Shown: piece after piece, positions 53,126 through 63,400 of the stretch
Position numbering within the stretch: position 1 is the first letter of the stretch
How the letters are laid out: each line of letters starts with the position of its first letter
NCBI RefSeq assembly: GCF_003815675.1
Contig: NZ_CP033918.1
Location: 2,356,001-2,420,000, forward strand
Length of the DNA: 64,000 nt
Reading direction: 5' to 3'
Origin: Chryseobacterium sp. G0186
GTDB lineage: Bacteria > Bacteroidota > Bacteroidia > Flavobacteriales > Weeksellaceae
Made by a program: the position numbers and the translations under genes
Notes under the pieces: generated by a model
The model's input: only the letters and a program-made list of their open reading frames with translations
Databases searched by the model: none
Told to the model about the DNA's origin: nothing

Positions 53126-53740
53126 TTAAAATTTTTTTCCAATAAATAATCCAAAGTTAATATAAGTATCAAAGCCGCTTCCTGTCTGAGTAATATTGCT
53201 ACCTATTCCCCATTGCATTTTTCTCCTGTTTTCTACTCCCAAACGGATGATCTGGCTGCTAGCCTGATGTTCTTTAAAACTGAAATCAGATTCTACAATC
53301 AACATGCTGTAAAAATTAAGCTTCTCATTGATTTTTGGAGTGTATTCCAACAAGGTGTATAACCCAAGCCCGAATTGTTTTGCATCTGTAGAATAAGTAA
53401 GTGCGGGAAATAAGCTGATTCCAAAAACATCATTTTGCTTTCCATACGCCAATCCCACAGACGGCATTATATCTTCTTTTGAAATATGGACTCCCGCCGA
53501 GACTCCCCAGTTTTTTCCAATGCCATAATTGATATTCTGATAGATTTCCGGGTTTACTTTTTTTGTATCATAATCATAAGCTATAGTTCCTGAGGCAAAA
53601 TAGTTCCATTTATGGTTCAAATCCTTGTTATAGATTCCAAGTAATTCAGCCTCTTTATTTCCTGCATAAGCCTGAACAGAAATCTGAGATTTTCCATAAA
53701 AAGGAAGCAGCAGGGCTAAGAGAAATATATTTTTTTTCAT
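53126..53740 (-). CDS. Small outer-membrane beta-barrel-like protein
   Basis: It has a signal peptide (MKKNIFLLALLLPFYGKSQ) and then alternating amphipathic strands throughout (WNYFASGTIAYDYDTKKVNP, WGVSAGVHISKEDIMPSVGL, FGLGLYTLLEYTP), and ends GLFIGKKF with a terminal Phe, as outer-membrane barrels do. It has 204 residues. No family is recognised. It is immediately upstream of the deiminase gene (4 bp), so the two may work together, for example in uptake or export of the substrate. Confidence 0.7.
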   Translation of the reverse strand: MKKNIFLLALLLPFYGKSQISVQAYAGNKEAELLGIYNKDLNHKWNYFASGTIAYDYDTKKVNPEIYQNINYGIGKNWGVSAGVHISKEDIMPSVGLAYGKQNDVFGISLFPALTYSTDAKQFGLGLYTLLEYTPKINEKLNFYSMLIVESDFSFKEHQASSQIIRLGVENRRKMQWGIGSNITQTGSGFDTYINFGLFIGKKF

Positions 53741-53845
53741 TGTTCTTTGTCTTTTTTAAGTTTTACGTTATAAAATCTCTTTATGATCATTTACTGGTGC
53801 AAAATTAGATTCTAAAAAAAACAATACTTGTCCTAAAAGGACATT

Positions 53846-54634
53846 CTACTCATACAGCGGAAAATAAATATGAGTGACTTCTGATTCCTCATATTCCTCA
53901 ATGACATCCGAATTATCAAGCAAAAACTTATGATCAGAAAGCCAATAGCGATAAAATGAACGATAGGTTTCCAAAATATTTTCATAGGATCCGTAATGGG
54001 TAAATTTTACATACCTGCCACCAAAAATATCTCTTCTAAAAAATCCGTTTACATCATCTTCGGAGGTTATTGCAGCTCCGTACCTGCAGTGTGAATAACT
54101 TGTAATTAAAGGCTGGTCAAGAATGATTCCATAGGCTACATTAAATAATTCATCTTCCGGTTCTATTTCTTCCCACAATGCATCAATTTCCTGATTGTTG
54201 TAATCTTGGGCTTTAATAAATTTACAGTAAACAGACACCGGATCTTTATATTTGATCTCAAATTTTAAATCTGTTTTATTATTTTCTATAAATTCCTTGA
54301 ACACTTCATGCTTTTGTTTTCTTGCTTCAACCGGAGAAATGGAATATTGCTGTTTAAATGCCTTTGAAAAAGACTGAATATTGAAATATCCCACATGCCA
54401 AGCAATCTCAGAAATACCATCTTCTGTATAGATCAGCTTTTTATATGAATTTTCAAGACGCAGCCGTTTTTGAAAGCCTGAAATAGTTTCATTAAAAATC
54501 TTAAAAAAGATCCGTTGAAAGTTCCGATAAGAATAATGGGAAATCGACTCAATTTCATGAGCCGTAATTTCTCTATCGAAGTTGGCTTCAATATGATTAA
54601 CTATCTTCTGGATCTCATTAAAGTTGGTCTGCAT
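53846..54634 (-). CDS. AraC-family regulator with GyrI-like effector domain
   Basis: The start is taken at 54634 (MQTNFNEIQKIVNHIEANFD). The N-terminal AraC HTH pair (FDREITAHEIESISHYSYRN, then DGISEIAWHVGYFNIQSFSK with AFKQQYSISPVEARKQ) is followed by a C-terminal GyrI/Rob-like ligand-binding domain (GRYVKFTHYGSYENILETYR, YRYWLSDHKFLLDNSDVIEE). This layout is typical of Rob/SoxS-like regulators with small-molecule sensors. Targets are unknown; the neighbouring barrel/deiminase pair is a candidate. Confidence 0.92.
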   Translation of the reverse strand: MQTNFNEIQKIVNHIEANFDREITAHEIESISHYSYRNFQRIFFKIFNETISGFQKRLRLENSYKKLIYTEDGISEIAWHVGYFNIQSFSKAFKQQYSISPVEARKQKHEVFKEFIENNKTDLKFEIKYKDPVSVYCKFIKAQDYNNQEIDALWEEIEPEDELFNVAYGIILDQPLITSYSHCRYGAAITSEDDVNGFFRRDIFGGRYVKFTHYGSYENILETYRSFYRYWLSDHKFLLDNSDVIEEYEESEVTHIYFPLYE

Positions 54635-54762
54635 TTCATATATTATTAAAAAATCCACTCCTTAAGAAGAATCTATTTTGAGACCCTTCACAAGGACTCA
54701 AAATAACATTCACAGAATTTTAAATATATTCTACTACCAATTTACGGAAAAACAACAATAAA

Positions 54763-54794
54763 AAAGGTGAAAATCATTTGTCGATTTCACCTTT
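54763..54794. terminator. Terminator between permease and AraC gene
   Basis: AAAGGTGAAA and TTTCACCTTT form a perfect 10-bp stem with a 12-nt loop, flanked by A- and T-runs. It follows the permease stop on the minus strand. Confidence 0.75.
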
Positions 54795-54824
54795 CAAAAC
54801 ATATAAAAGAATGTTTATTATATC

Positions 54825-56243
54825 TTACTTTGGTTTATACAGCTTATACATTACAAATAAAAATCCTATCCAAACCGGAATCAGAATCACCTGAATTTCC
54901 ATTCCTGTAATGCTCATCAGGCCTAAGATCAGAACTAGAAAGACTATACAGATATAGTTAGATATGGGATAAAATATAGAAGGAAACTTCGATGTAATCC
55001 CTGAGCTGTTTATTGATTTTTTAAACTTTAAATGGGTGTAGCAGATCATCAGCCAGTTGATGATTAATGTGGATACCACAAGGGCCATTAGGTATTCAAA
55101 TGCTTTTTCCGGCACCAATTTATTAATGATAATACAGATTCCTGCAAAGCAAGAAGAAATAAGAATCGCATTAATCGGAACGGAGTTTTTATTTAGTTTT
55201 TTCAAAAACTTTGGTGCATTTCCCTGCTGTGCCAATCCGAAAAGCATTCTACTGTTACTGTAAACACTACTGTTATAAACAGATAAAGCAGCTGTTAATA
55301 CAATAAGGTTAAGAACATTTGCAATCAAAGAGTTGAATTGAATTACTTTACCGAAGAGACTGAACTCCAGTCCGTTCAGATTTTGAAACACCATTACAAA
55401 CGGGCTTGATCCTTCTGTAATTTCTCTCCAAGGGCTTAATGAGAATAAGATAACCAAAGCTCCTACGTAGAAAATCAAAATTCTGTAAATCACCTGATTG
55501 GTTGCCTGTGGAATTGTTTTTTCCGGATTTTTGGCTTCAGCTGCAGTAATTCCAATCAGTTCCAATCCCCCAAAGGAGAACATAATCATTGCCATTGCTG
55601 CAAATAACCCTGAAAATCCTGTTTCTGTTTTATTGAATAATCCTTTCGGGAAAAATCCACCGTCATTCCATAAGTTAGAAACTGTAGCTTTTTCTCCTCC
55701 GGTCCCACTAATTAAAAGATAAATACCGAAAATGATCATTGCAATAATCGCTATAACCTTGATAATTGAAAACCAGAACTCTGTTTCTCCATATACTTTT
55801 ACAGAAGCAAGGTTAAGCGCAGTAATTACCACAAAAAAGAATAAACTGGAAACCCAAAGAGGGATTTCCGGCCACCAGAAATGAATGTAATGGCCAATTG
55901 CCGTAAGTTCGGCCATACTTACGAGGATATAGAGAATCCAGTAGTTCCACCCTGATGCAAAACCAGGAAAATTTCCCCAATATTTATAGGCAAAGTGGCT
56001 AAAACTTCCCGATACCGGTTCCTGAACAACCATTTCACCAAGTTGGCGCATGATAAAAAAGGCAATGATCCCTGCCAGGGCATACCCTAAAATTACGGAT
56101 GGACCAGCCAACACTGCTGCAGGTCCGATTCCCAGGAATAATCCGGTTCCTATGGCACCGCCGAGGGCTATTAATTGGATATGTCGGTTTGTTAATCCTC
56201 TAACTAAAGTTTCATTTTGTTCTGTTTTCTTCTCGTTGTTCAT
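54825..56243 (-). CDS. Amino-acid permease (APC superfamily)
   Basis: This inner-membrane transporter has 12 hydrophobic segments over about 472 residues. The family signature follows the N-terminus: RGLTNRHIQLIALGGAIGTG and LFLGIGPAAVLAGPS. Further on are EMVVQEPVSGSFSHFAYKYW and GLELIGITAAEAKNPEKTIP. The start is taken at 56243 (MNNEKKTEQNETLVRGL). It resembles the AAT group (AnsP/ProY/CycA-like), which imports neutral or aromatic amino acids with protons. The exact substrate cannot be told. Confidence 0.93.
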   Translation of the reverse strand: MNNEKKTEQNETLVRGLTNRHIQLIALGGAIGTGLFLGIGPAAVLAGPSVILGYALAGIIAFFIMRQLGEMVVQEPVSGSFSHFAYKYWGNFPGFASGWNYWILYILVSMAELTAIGHYIHFWWPEIPLWVSSLFFFVVITALNLASVKVYGETEFWFSIIKVIAIIAMIIFGIYLLISGTGGEKATVSNLWNDGGFFPKGLFNKTETGFSGLFAAMAMIMFSFGGLELIGITAAEAKNPEKTIPQATNQVIYRILIFYVGALVILFSLSPWREITEGSSPFVMVFQNLNGLEFSLFGKVIQFNSLIANVLNLIVLTAALSVYNSSVYSNSRMLFGLAQQGNAPKFLKKLNKNSVPINAILISSCFAGICIIINKLVPEKAFEYLMALVVSTLIINWLMICYTHLKFKKSINSSGITSKFPSIFYPISNYICIVFLVLILGLMSITGMEIQVILIPVWIGFLFVMYKLYKPK

Positions 56244-56393
56244 AGAATGAATTATTCGGTCGCTAAATATATAAAAACTTTTCACAGAAATTCTCATTCC
56301 ATGGGGTAAATTGACAAATCAAGAACATAAAAACAGGAAAATTAATATCCCCACCACATGGTTTTTAGGGGTGATAAAGAAATAATTATAAAA

Positions 56394-56425
56394 AACCAGC
56401 CTTAACTCGCTGGTCAAGGCTGGTT
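56394..56425. terminator. Terminator hairpin after the XRE gene
   Basis: AACCAGCCTT and AAGGCTGGTT pair around a 12-nt loop. On the minus strand it continues with T6. Confidence 0.75.
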
Positions 56426-56475
56426 TGATTGATTTGTTATTTAAATCTCCTAAAGTATTTCAGGAATTTTCTGAT

Positions 56476-56784
56476 TTATTTTTTATCCTCTAAATGTTCC
56501 TTGGGAATCGAGATATTATTCTTTTTCATATACTCAAGAAGGCTCTGATATTTGTCTTCATACCCGTCATCTGTACCACACTTGTGCGAAATACTACAAA
56601 TATCTGAAGGTTTAATGTCTAAAATATTGGAAATTTTAGTCAGTATCTCCAGGTTGATCTTCACCTTGGAGTTTTCAATATCTGAATAAGCCTTTTGAGA
56701 AATGCCCATTTCAAAAGCCATGTATTCCTGCGTAAGATCTCTGCTCCTACGGATTTTCCTGATATTTTGTCCACATACTTTCAT
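56476..56784 (-). CDS. XRE-type helix-turn-helix regulator
   Basis: The 102-residue protein has an N-terminal XRE HTH (IRKIRRSRDLTQEYMAFEMG, then ISQKAYSDIENSKVKINLEI) and a short charged C-terminus. Two cysteines (DICSISHKCG) might respond to redox or metal. It is divergent from the cbb3 oxidase operon 183 bp away and may regulate it, but this is only inferred from position. Confidence 0.85.
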   Translation of the reverse strand: MKVCGQNIRKIRRSRDLTQEYMAFEMGISQKAYSDIENSKVKINLEILTKISNILDIKPSDICSISHKCGTDDGYEDKYQSLLEYMKKNNISIPKEHLEDKK

Positions 56785-56967
56785 CGTTTTTGTTTTAGAA
56801 GTTTTCGGTATAGTTTAGAAGTTTATCTATTAGCCTCCAACAAAGTTAATAAATACCTTTGGCAAAACATTATACACGTTACATGATATTTACTTTTAAC
56901 ATAGAAAACGGCGAAAAATAAACCATTTTCAGAGCAAATATCACTTCGGTAAACACTATTGGAATTT

Positions 56968-59247
56968 ATGGAGACGCAAAAATTTAATTATGACAATAAT
57001 ATTGTCAGGGCATTCCTCTATGCTACTATCGCATTCGGACTCGTCGGATTTCTGTTGGGGCTCACTGCCGCATTGATGCTTTTTTATCCTGAATTACCTG
57101 AATTTTTATTTGGTACGGATGATACCACCATTAAAAGTTTAGCTTCGGGGAACATTCAGGGATTGATCAATACGCAGGGAGCGATGGGATTCGGAAGGAT
57201 CAGAATGCTTCACACAAGTGCCGTAATTTTTGCCTTCGTCTGTAATTCCTTTTTCTGCGGAGCTTATTATAGCATGCAGAGACTGCTTAAAACAAGAATG
57301 TACAGTGATACATTATCCTGGATCCATTTCTGGTCTTGGCAGTTTATGATTGTTAGCGTTGTTATTACATTCCTAATGGGAATCAATACTTCCAAGGAAT
57401 ATGCTGAACATGAGTGGCCAATTGATATCTTAATTACCATCTCGTGGGTTATCTTCGGAATTAATATGTTTGGAACCATTGCCAAGAGAAGAGTAAGGCA
57501 TTTGTATGTAGCCATCTGGTTCTATATGGCCACATGGATCGCTGTAGCAATGCTTCACATCTTCAATAATCTGGAAGTTCCATTATCTTTCACAAGCTGG
57601 AAATCTTATTCTGTATATGCAGGTGTAAAAGATGCATTAGTACAATGGTGGTATGGGCACAATGCGGTAGCATTCGTATTAACCACCCCTGTATTAGGTC
57701 TGATGTATTACTTTATGCCAAAAGCAGCTCAACGACCGGTATTCTCATACAAATTATCCATTATTCACTTCTGGTCGTTGATCTTTGTATACCTTTGGGC
57801 CGGGCCTCACCACCTGCAATATACAGCATTACCGGCATGGGCTCAGGCTGTGGGAACAGGATTCTCCATCATGCTTATTGCACCGTCTTGGGGAGGAATG
57901 CTGAATGGTCTCCTTACCTTAAGAGGAGCCTGGGATAAAGTAAGAGAAAACCCGATCCTTAAATTCTTCGTGGTAGCAGTTACCTGCTATGGTATGGCCA
58001 CTTTCGAGGGACCTTTATTGGCAACAAAATCTTTAAATAAAATAGGACACTATACTGACTGGGTTATTGGTCACGTACACTTAGGAGCTCTTGGATGGAA
58101 TGGTTTCATGGCATTCGGAGTGGTATATTATCTGGTACCCATCATGTGGAAAACACCACTTTGGTCTAAAAAATTAGCCAACTGGCACTTCTGGCTGGGA
58201 ACATTAGGAATTATTTTCTACGCTGTACCTATGTATATTTCAGGATTCACACAGGGATTGATGTGGAAACAGTTTAACCCTGACGGAACTTTATTGTGGA
58301 AAAACTGGTTAGATACTGTGACAGCCATTATTCCTTACTTTAAAATGAGATTCTTAGGAGGTATCCTTTATCTTTCAGGAGCTATTTTAATGGTAATTAA
58401 TGTTATCAAAACTGTTAAAGCCGGTTCATTCCAGAAAAATGTTCCTGCAGAGGCTCCGGCACTGGCCAACATCGGCAGTACGAGAAAAGAAGGAGAAGGA
58501 GTACACCTTTGGTTAGAAAGAACGCCTACCCTGCTTGCCATATTAGCTTTTATTACCATAGCAATTGGTGGTCTGGTGGAAATTGTTCCAACCTTATCCC
58601 TTAAGCAAAGCGTTCCTACTATTACTGCTGTTAAACCTTATACTCCACTGGAACTGGAAGGAAGAGATTTATATGTCCGTGAGGGATGTAACTCATGTCA
58701 CTCTCAGATGATCAGACCTTTCCGTGATGAGGTTTTAAGATTTGAAGGAAAAAATGGACAATATTCCAAAGCCGGAGAGTTTATCTATGACAGACCATTC
58801 CTATGGGGATCTAAGAGAACAGGGCCGGATCTTCACAGAGAAGGAGGCAGAAACCCGGATTCATGGCACTTTAAGCACATGTATAACCCAAGAATTACGT
58901 CTGCAGGTTCCATCATGCCACGTTTCCCATGGTTAATTACCAATAAATTGGATCGTACCCAAATGGTTGATAAGATGAAGCTGATGAAAAACTCATTTGA
59001 TGTTCCTTATACAAAGGCTCAGATCGATTCTGCGAATCAGTGGGCAGACAACCAGTCCAAAGCCATCGTACAGAGAATTTATGCAGAAGCTACTGATGTA
59101 AAGGATCAGATGAACAAAGAAAAAGGTATAAAAGGATCAGCGTATGTACCGCTTGAACAAAGAGAAATCGTAGCAATGATCGCTTATCTGCAAAGATTAG
59201 GTACAGACATTAAAACGACTCAGATCCAAACAGCAAGCGTAGAGTAA
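56968..59247 (+). CDS. ccoNO: cbb3-type cytochrome c oxidase, fused subunits I and II
   Basis: One polypeptide carries both CcoN and CcoO. The N-terminal ~480 residues are the 12-helix heme-copper subunit: LHTSAVIFAFVCN, WWYGHNAVAFVLTTPVLGLM, VYLWAGPHHLQYTALPAWAQ with the CuB His pair, and VIGHVHLGALGWNGFMAFGV. After a further helix, the C-terminal part is the monoheme c subunit with CNSCHSQMIRPFRDEV and IMPRFPWL. The ATG at 56968 (METQKFNYDN) is preferred over the TTG at 56959. CcoNO fusion is usual in Bacteroidota. The enzyme is the high-affinity terminal oxidase of the inner membrane. Confidence 0.95.
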   Translation: METQKFNYDNNIVRAFLYATIAFGLVGFLLGLTAALMLFYPELPEFLFGTDDTTIKSLASGNIQGLINTQGAMGFGRIRMLHTSAVIFAFVCNSFFCGAYYSMQRLLKTRMYSDTLSWIHFWSWQFMIVSVVITFLMGINTSKEYAEHEWPIDILITISWVIFGINMFGTIAKRRVRHLYVAIWFYMATWIAVAMLHIFNNLEVPLSFTSWKSYSVYAGVKDALVQWWYGHNAVAFVLTTPVLGLMYYFMPKAAQRPVFSYKLSIIHFWSLIFVYLWAGPHHLQYTALPAWAQAVGTGFSIMLIAPSWGGMLNGLLTLRGAWDKVRENPILKFFVVAVTCYGMATFEGPLLATKSLNKIGHYTDWVIGHVHLGALGWNGFMAFGVVYYLVPIMWKTPLWSKKLANWHFWLGTLGIIFYAVPMYISGFTQGLMWKQFNPDGTLLWKNWLDTVTAIIPYFKMRFLGGILYLSGAILMVINVIKTVKAGSFQKNVPAEAPALANIGSTRKEGEGVHLWLERTPTLLAILAFITIAIGGLVEIVPTLSLKQSVPTITAVKPYTPLELEGRDLYVREGCNSCHSQMIRPFRDEVLRFEGKNGQYSKAGEFIYDRPFLWGSKRTGPDLHREGGRNPDSWHFKHMYNPRITSAGSIMPRFPWLITNKLDRTQMVDKMKLMKNSFDVPYTKAQIDSANQWADNQSKAIVQRIYAEATDVKDQMNKEKGIKGSAYVPLEQREIVAMIAYLQRLGTDIKTTQIQTASVE

Positions 59248-59265
59248 TCATTAAAAATTGATGTA

Positions 59266-60153
59266 ATGAAAACGAGAACCCCCATTTCAATATATATTGC
59301 AACAACAATTGGTTTAACAATCATGGCCTTTGAAATGTTTGCCAGTGATTCAGGATATTTCTCCTCTCCATTTTTCTGGGCGTTGATATTGATTGCCATT
59401 ATACTTCTGATGATCATGAATTCTATTGGAGACATGATTGAAAACGAAAGTTTCAGCAGATTGACGGAGGAAGAAAAAAAACAGTATCTGGCAGAAAAAA
59501 GTGTTCCTTATTATCAGAAACTTTGGAACTCTGCATTCAAGAAACAATCGGTAACTGAGGAAAAAGATATTCTCATCGACCACGGTTTTGATGGAATTAC
59601 AGAGCTTGACAACTCTCTTCCAAAATGGTGGATAGGTTTGTTCTGGTTCGGATGTATCTTCTGCGTAGTCTACCTGTTAGCCTTTTCTTTCACAGATTAT
59701 GCCCATCCGGATGCCGAATACACCAAAGAGGCCAAAACCATGTTGGCATCCATTGAAGAATATGAAAAAAGTGCTCCGCAGATCAATCTGGAAACTGCAA
59801 AATACAGTGCAGATAATATAGCAGAGGGTCAGGAACTTTTCAAAACCAACTGTGTCACCTGCCACGGAGATGCCGGAAAAGGAGGTATTGGTCCTAACCT
59901 TACCGACACTCACTGGATCAACATCAAGGAAAAAAGCTTATTTAAAAATGTTTTCTGGATGCTTGAAAACGGTTCTCCAAATAATCCTACTATGAGACCT
60001 TTCATCAAGGATGGAACCATTACAGGGAGAGATGCTGAAAAAATTGCAGCTTATATTTATCACATTAATCAGGAAACAGCCCCTATTACTCCGGCACAAG
60101 GTGGTGCCACTCCACAGGGAGAGGAAGTAAAATGGGAAAACGGAAACAACTAA
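59266..60153 (+). CDS. ccoP: cbb3-type oxidase subunit III, monoheme form
   Basis: This 295-residue protein has an N-terminal hydrophobic hairpin (ISIYIATTIGLTIMAFEMFA, FFWALILIAIILLMIMNSIG), which may stand in for CcoQ. A second membrane helix (WWIGLFWFGCIFCVVYLLAF) follows, then one cytochrome c domain with CVTCHGDAGKGGIGPNL and a distal MRPF Met. Proteobacterial CcoP has two hemes; only one CxxCH is seen here. It follows ccoNO by 19 bp and delivers electrons to it. Confidence 0.92.
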   Translation: MKTRTPISIYIATTIGLTIMAFEMFASDSGYFSSPFFWALILIAIILLMIMNSIGDMIENESFSRLTEEEKKQYLAEKSVPYYQKLWNSAFKKQSVTEEKDILIDHGFDGITELDNSLPKWWIGLFWFGCIFCVVYLLAFSFTDYAHPDAEYTKEAKTMLASIEEYEKSAPQINLETAKYSADNIAEGQELFKTNCVTCHGDAGKGGIGPNLTDTHWINIKEKSLFKNVFWMLENGSPNNPTMRPFIKDGTITGRDAEKIAAYIYHINQETAPITPAQGGATPQGEEVKWENGNN

Positions 60154-60183
60154 AATTTATTATCTTCTCATATAAACCATGCC

Positions 60184-60273
60184 AAGCCCCCTTTAGAACT
60201 ACACTAACATTTGAATTTTCATTTTTGCTAACTACCTTTTCAACATTAAAAAATGATATAAAGGGGGCTTTTT
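60184..60273 (+). terminator. Terminator after ccoP, with a long loop
   Basis: AAGCCCCCTTT (60184-60194) and AAAGGGGGCTT (60260-60270) form a perfect 11-bp stem with a loop of about 65 nt and then T's. The long loop is unusual; it might hold a further RNA element. Confidence 0.65.
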
Positions 60274-60444
60274 AAAAAACAAAATCCGCACCTTGGCTCG
60301 TCTTACTCAACTATTCACTTGACAACTACAAACTAAAAATTCCATAATAAGGCAGCCAAGGCAGGATTTTTGCATTTGCAAAGGATACCACAACAAAGAC
60401 CGTATCAAATAGTATTACTATCTTTGTTAGAAATCACAAAGCAT

Positions 60445-63400
60445 TTGAAACTCAAAATCAACACTACAAAACTTTTAAGGCGTATTGTAATAACCTTTAT
60501 TTCGATATTGGTTCTTCTTACCCTGTTGATATTAAGCCTAAGACTTCCTGTTGTTCAAAATTTCATCAAAGACAAGCTTATTGTTTACCTTGAGAAAAAA
60601 ATCAAGACCAAGGTAAGCCTGGAAAGAGTCTACATAGGATTCCCCAACAGCCTTGTGATGGAAAACCTCTATCTTAAAGGACAGGATGTTGATACTCTTT
60701 TAGCCGTCAAAAAACTGGATGTAGGTTTACATATGCTAAAGCTCATCAACTCTACGGCAGACATCACTTCTATAGAAATGGAGGGAACCCGCGCTAATGT
60801 CGTAAGAAAACCGGATGGCAAATTCAACTTCGATTATATCATGGATGCCTTTGCAACCAGTGATAAGGAAGAAAGTTCATCCAAACCATTTATTATTTCT
60901 CTTGATAAAATTACATTAAAGGATATTGGTGTTACATTCAACGACCAGCAGTCAAAGAATGACATTAAACTCTACTTCAAATCATTTGACACAAGGGTAA
61001 AAACCTTTGATCTGAGTAAAAATAATTATGCGGTCAATGATATTAACCTTGACGGATTAAAATTAAAACTGAAACAGGGAATTGTAGAGGAAGTTTCTAA
61101 AAAGGTAGAGAAAAAAGTAGATTCTCTCAATGAAAAGAAACCCATGAATATTGGATTGAGGGGAATTAAACTTACCCATTTCGATATTGATTATGGGGAT
61201 GAAAATACCAAGACATTTGCCAAGGTTTTATTTAAGGAATTAAGCACAAAGGTCAACAAACTTGATCTTGAAAAGAATTCCTACAATATTTCCAATGTAT
61301 TCCTTTCAGGAGCTGATATTAATGCCAATCTTTATCTTCCAGCACAAAACGCCAATCCGAAGAATACAAAAGAACCGGAAACTTCAAAAAACTCCGATCA
61401 GGACAAACCTATGCATCTTCTGCTGGGAAAACTGATCTTGAATGATGTAAAAGCAACCTATAACAATACTGCTATTGCTCCTACCAAACAGGGTATGGAC
61501 TTCAACCACATGAATTTTTCGAAAATGAATGTGGAAGTGAGAAGCTTCAAAATGGAGAACAATACTTTTGCAGGAACGGTAAATTCTGCTGAAGTTCAGG
61601 AAGCAAGAGGGCTGGATATTCAAAAGTTCAATACAGATTTTGTATATGCAGAAAAGGAAGCTTACCTCAAGGATCTTTATCTGCAAACTCCAAAAACAGT
61701 ACTCCGCGACGAGGTTATTTTAAACTATACCTCTATTGATCAGTTGACTTCCAACCTTGGTGCTGTAAAAATTTCAGCCAATATCAAGGATTCTAAAATT
61801 GGTTTTTCTGATATTTTAAATCTGGCTCCTACACTACGAAACACTGTTCCGTTCAATACATATCCCAATGCGATATTAAATGTCAATGCCAACGTAAAAG
61901 GAAGTGTAAATGATCTTTTAATTCAGGATCTTAAAGTTTCAGGATTGGATCAGTTGAGAGTGGCTGCATCGGGAAGAATTAAAAACGCCATGAATCCTGA
62001 TCAGTTGTATTATGATGTAAGAATTGGAGAGTTTTCGTCCAATGCTAAAACGATTTTCAATCTGGTTCCCAAAAATACAATTCCATCCAATATAGCACTT
62101 CCCTCCAACTTCAGTATAAAAGGGAATGCAAAGGGAACAACTAAAGTGGTGAACGCCGACCTTAACCTCTACTCCACTCTCGGAAATGCCGCTGTGATAG
62201 CCAATGTAGATATGCGTAGAAAAAACCATGAACTCTACGATATAAAAGCTAATCTTCAGGGAGTTCAGGTAGGAAAAATCATCAAAAATAAAGATATAGG
62301 ACCCATTACAGCCCAAATTGCCGCAAAAGGAGAAAGCTTTGATTTTAAAAATGCTAATGCAGATGTAAAGGGACACGTTGCTTCTGCTGTTTATAAAGGC
62401 TACCGTTACCAAAATATGAATTTAACAGGTAAGATCAACAAAGGAGCTTATCATGTTATCTTAAATTCAAAAGATCCGAATGCGGATTTACAGTTAACAG
62501 CTTCAGGTATTTATGATGAAAAAAATCCTACAATAAAAGTAAATGGTGAAGTCATCAAGCTTGATGTGAATAAGCTTGGATTCTATGAAAAACCAATGAT
62601 TATTGCCGGAAAAATTGATGGTGATTTTACAAGCCTTGATCCCAATAATCTGAATGGGTATGTAAACCTTAAAGACTTTGCGTTTTCCGATACCAAGGAG
62701 GTTTACCCCGTACAGGAAGTTAACCTGAAAGCTTCTTCTACCACAGATTCCACCAAGATTCTTTTCAATTCCCAGATTGCAGATGTAGAGCTGAAAGGGA
62801 AATATAAACTTACTCAGATTTTTGGAGCCTTAACGCAAACCATTAATCAATATTATCAGTTTCAGAAGCCGGATAAAACTCAGAAAATCGATCCGGGACA
62901 GCATTTTACGTTTACGGCAAAAGTGAAAAACGATGATCTGATCAGAAAATTTGTACCGGATCTGAAAAGTTTTGAAACGATTAATTTAACCGGAAATTAT
63001 GATGCTGACTCTCAAAAAATTGAGCTTAACGGACAGATTCCGCAATTGCTATATGGCGAAAATACCATTGAAAAAGGAACTTTAAAAGTAACCAATGAAA
63101 ATCAGGCACTGCAATACAGTCTTAATGTAGCGGCCTTAAAAAGTTCAAGCTTTTCAATCAACAAGATTGATATCAACGGAAATGTTGTTGATAATACCAT
63201 CAGTTACAATGCTACCACAAAGGATGATAAAGATGTTACCCGATTTCTTCTTGCAGGAAGTGCCAAATCCCTGAATGATATTACTGAAGTTTCACTGAAT
63301 CCGAATGGTTTAAAACTAAACTATACCGATTGGAATGTGGCTGAAAACAATAAAATTCAGATCAGCAGCAAAGGAATACTGGCTGATAATTTTACATTAA

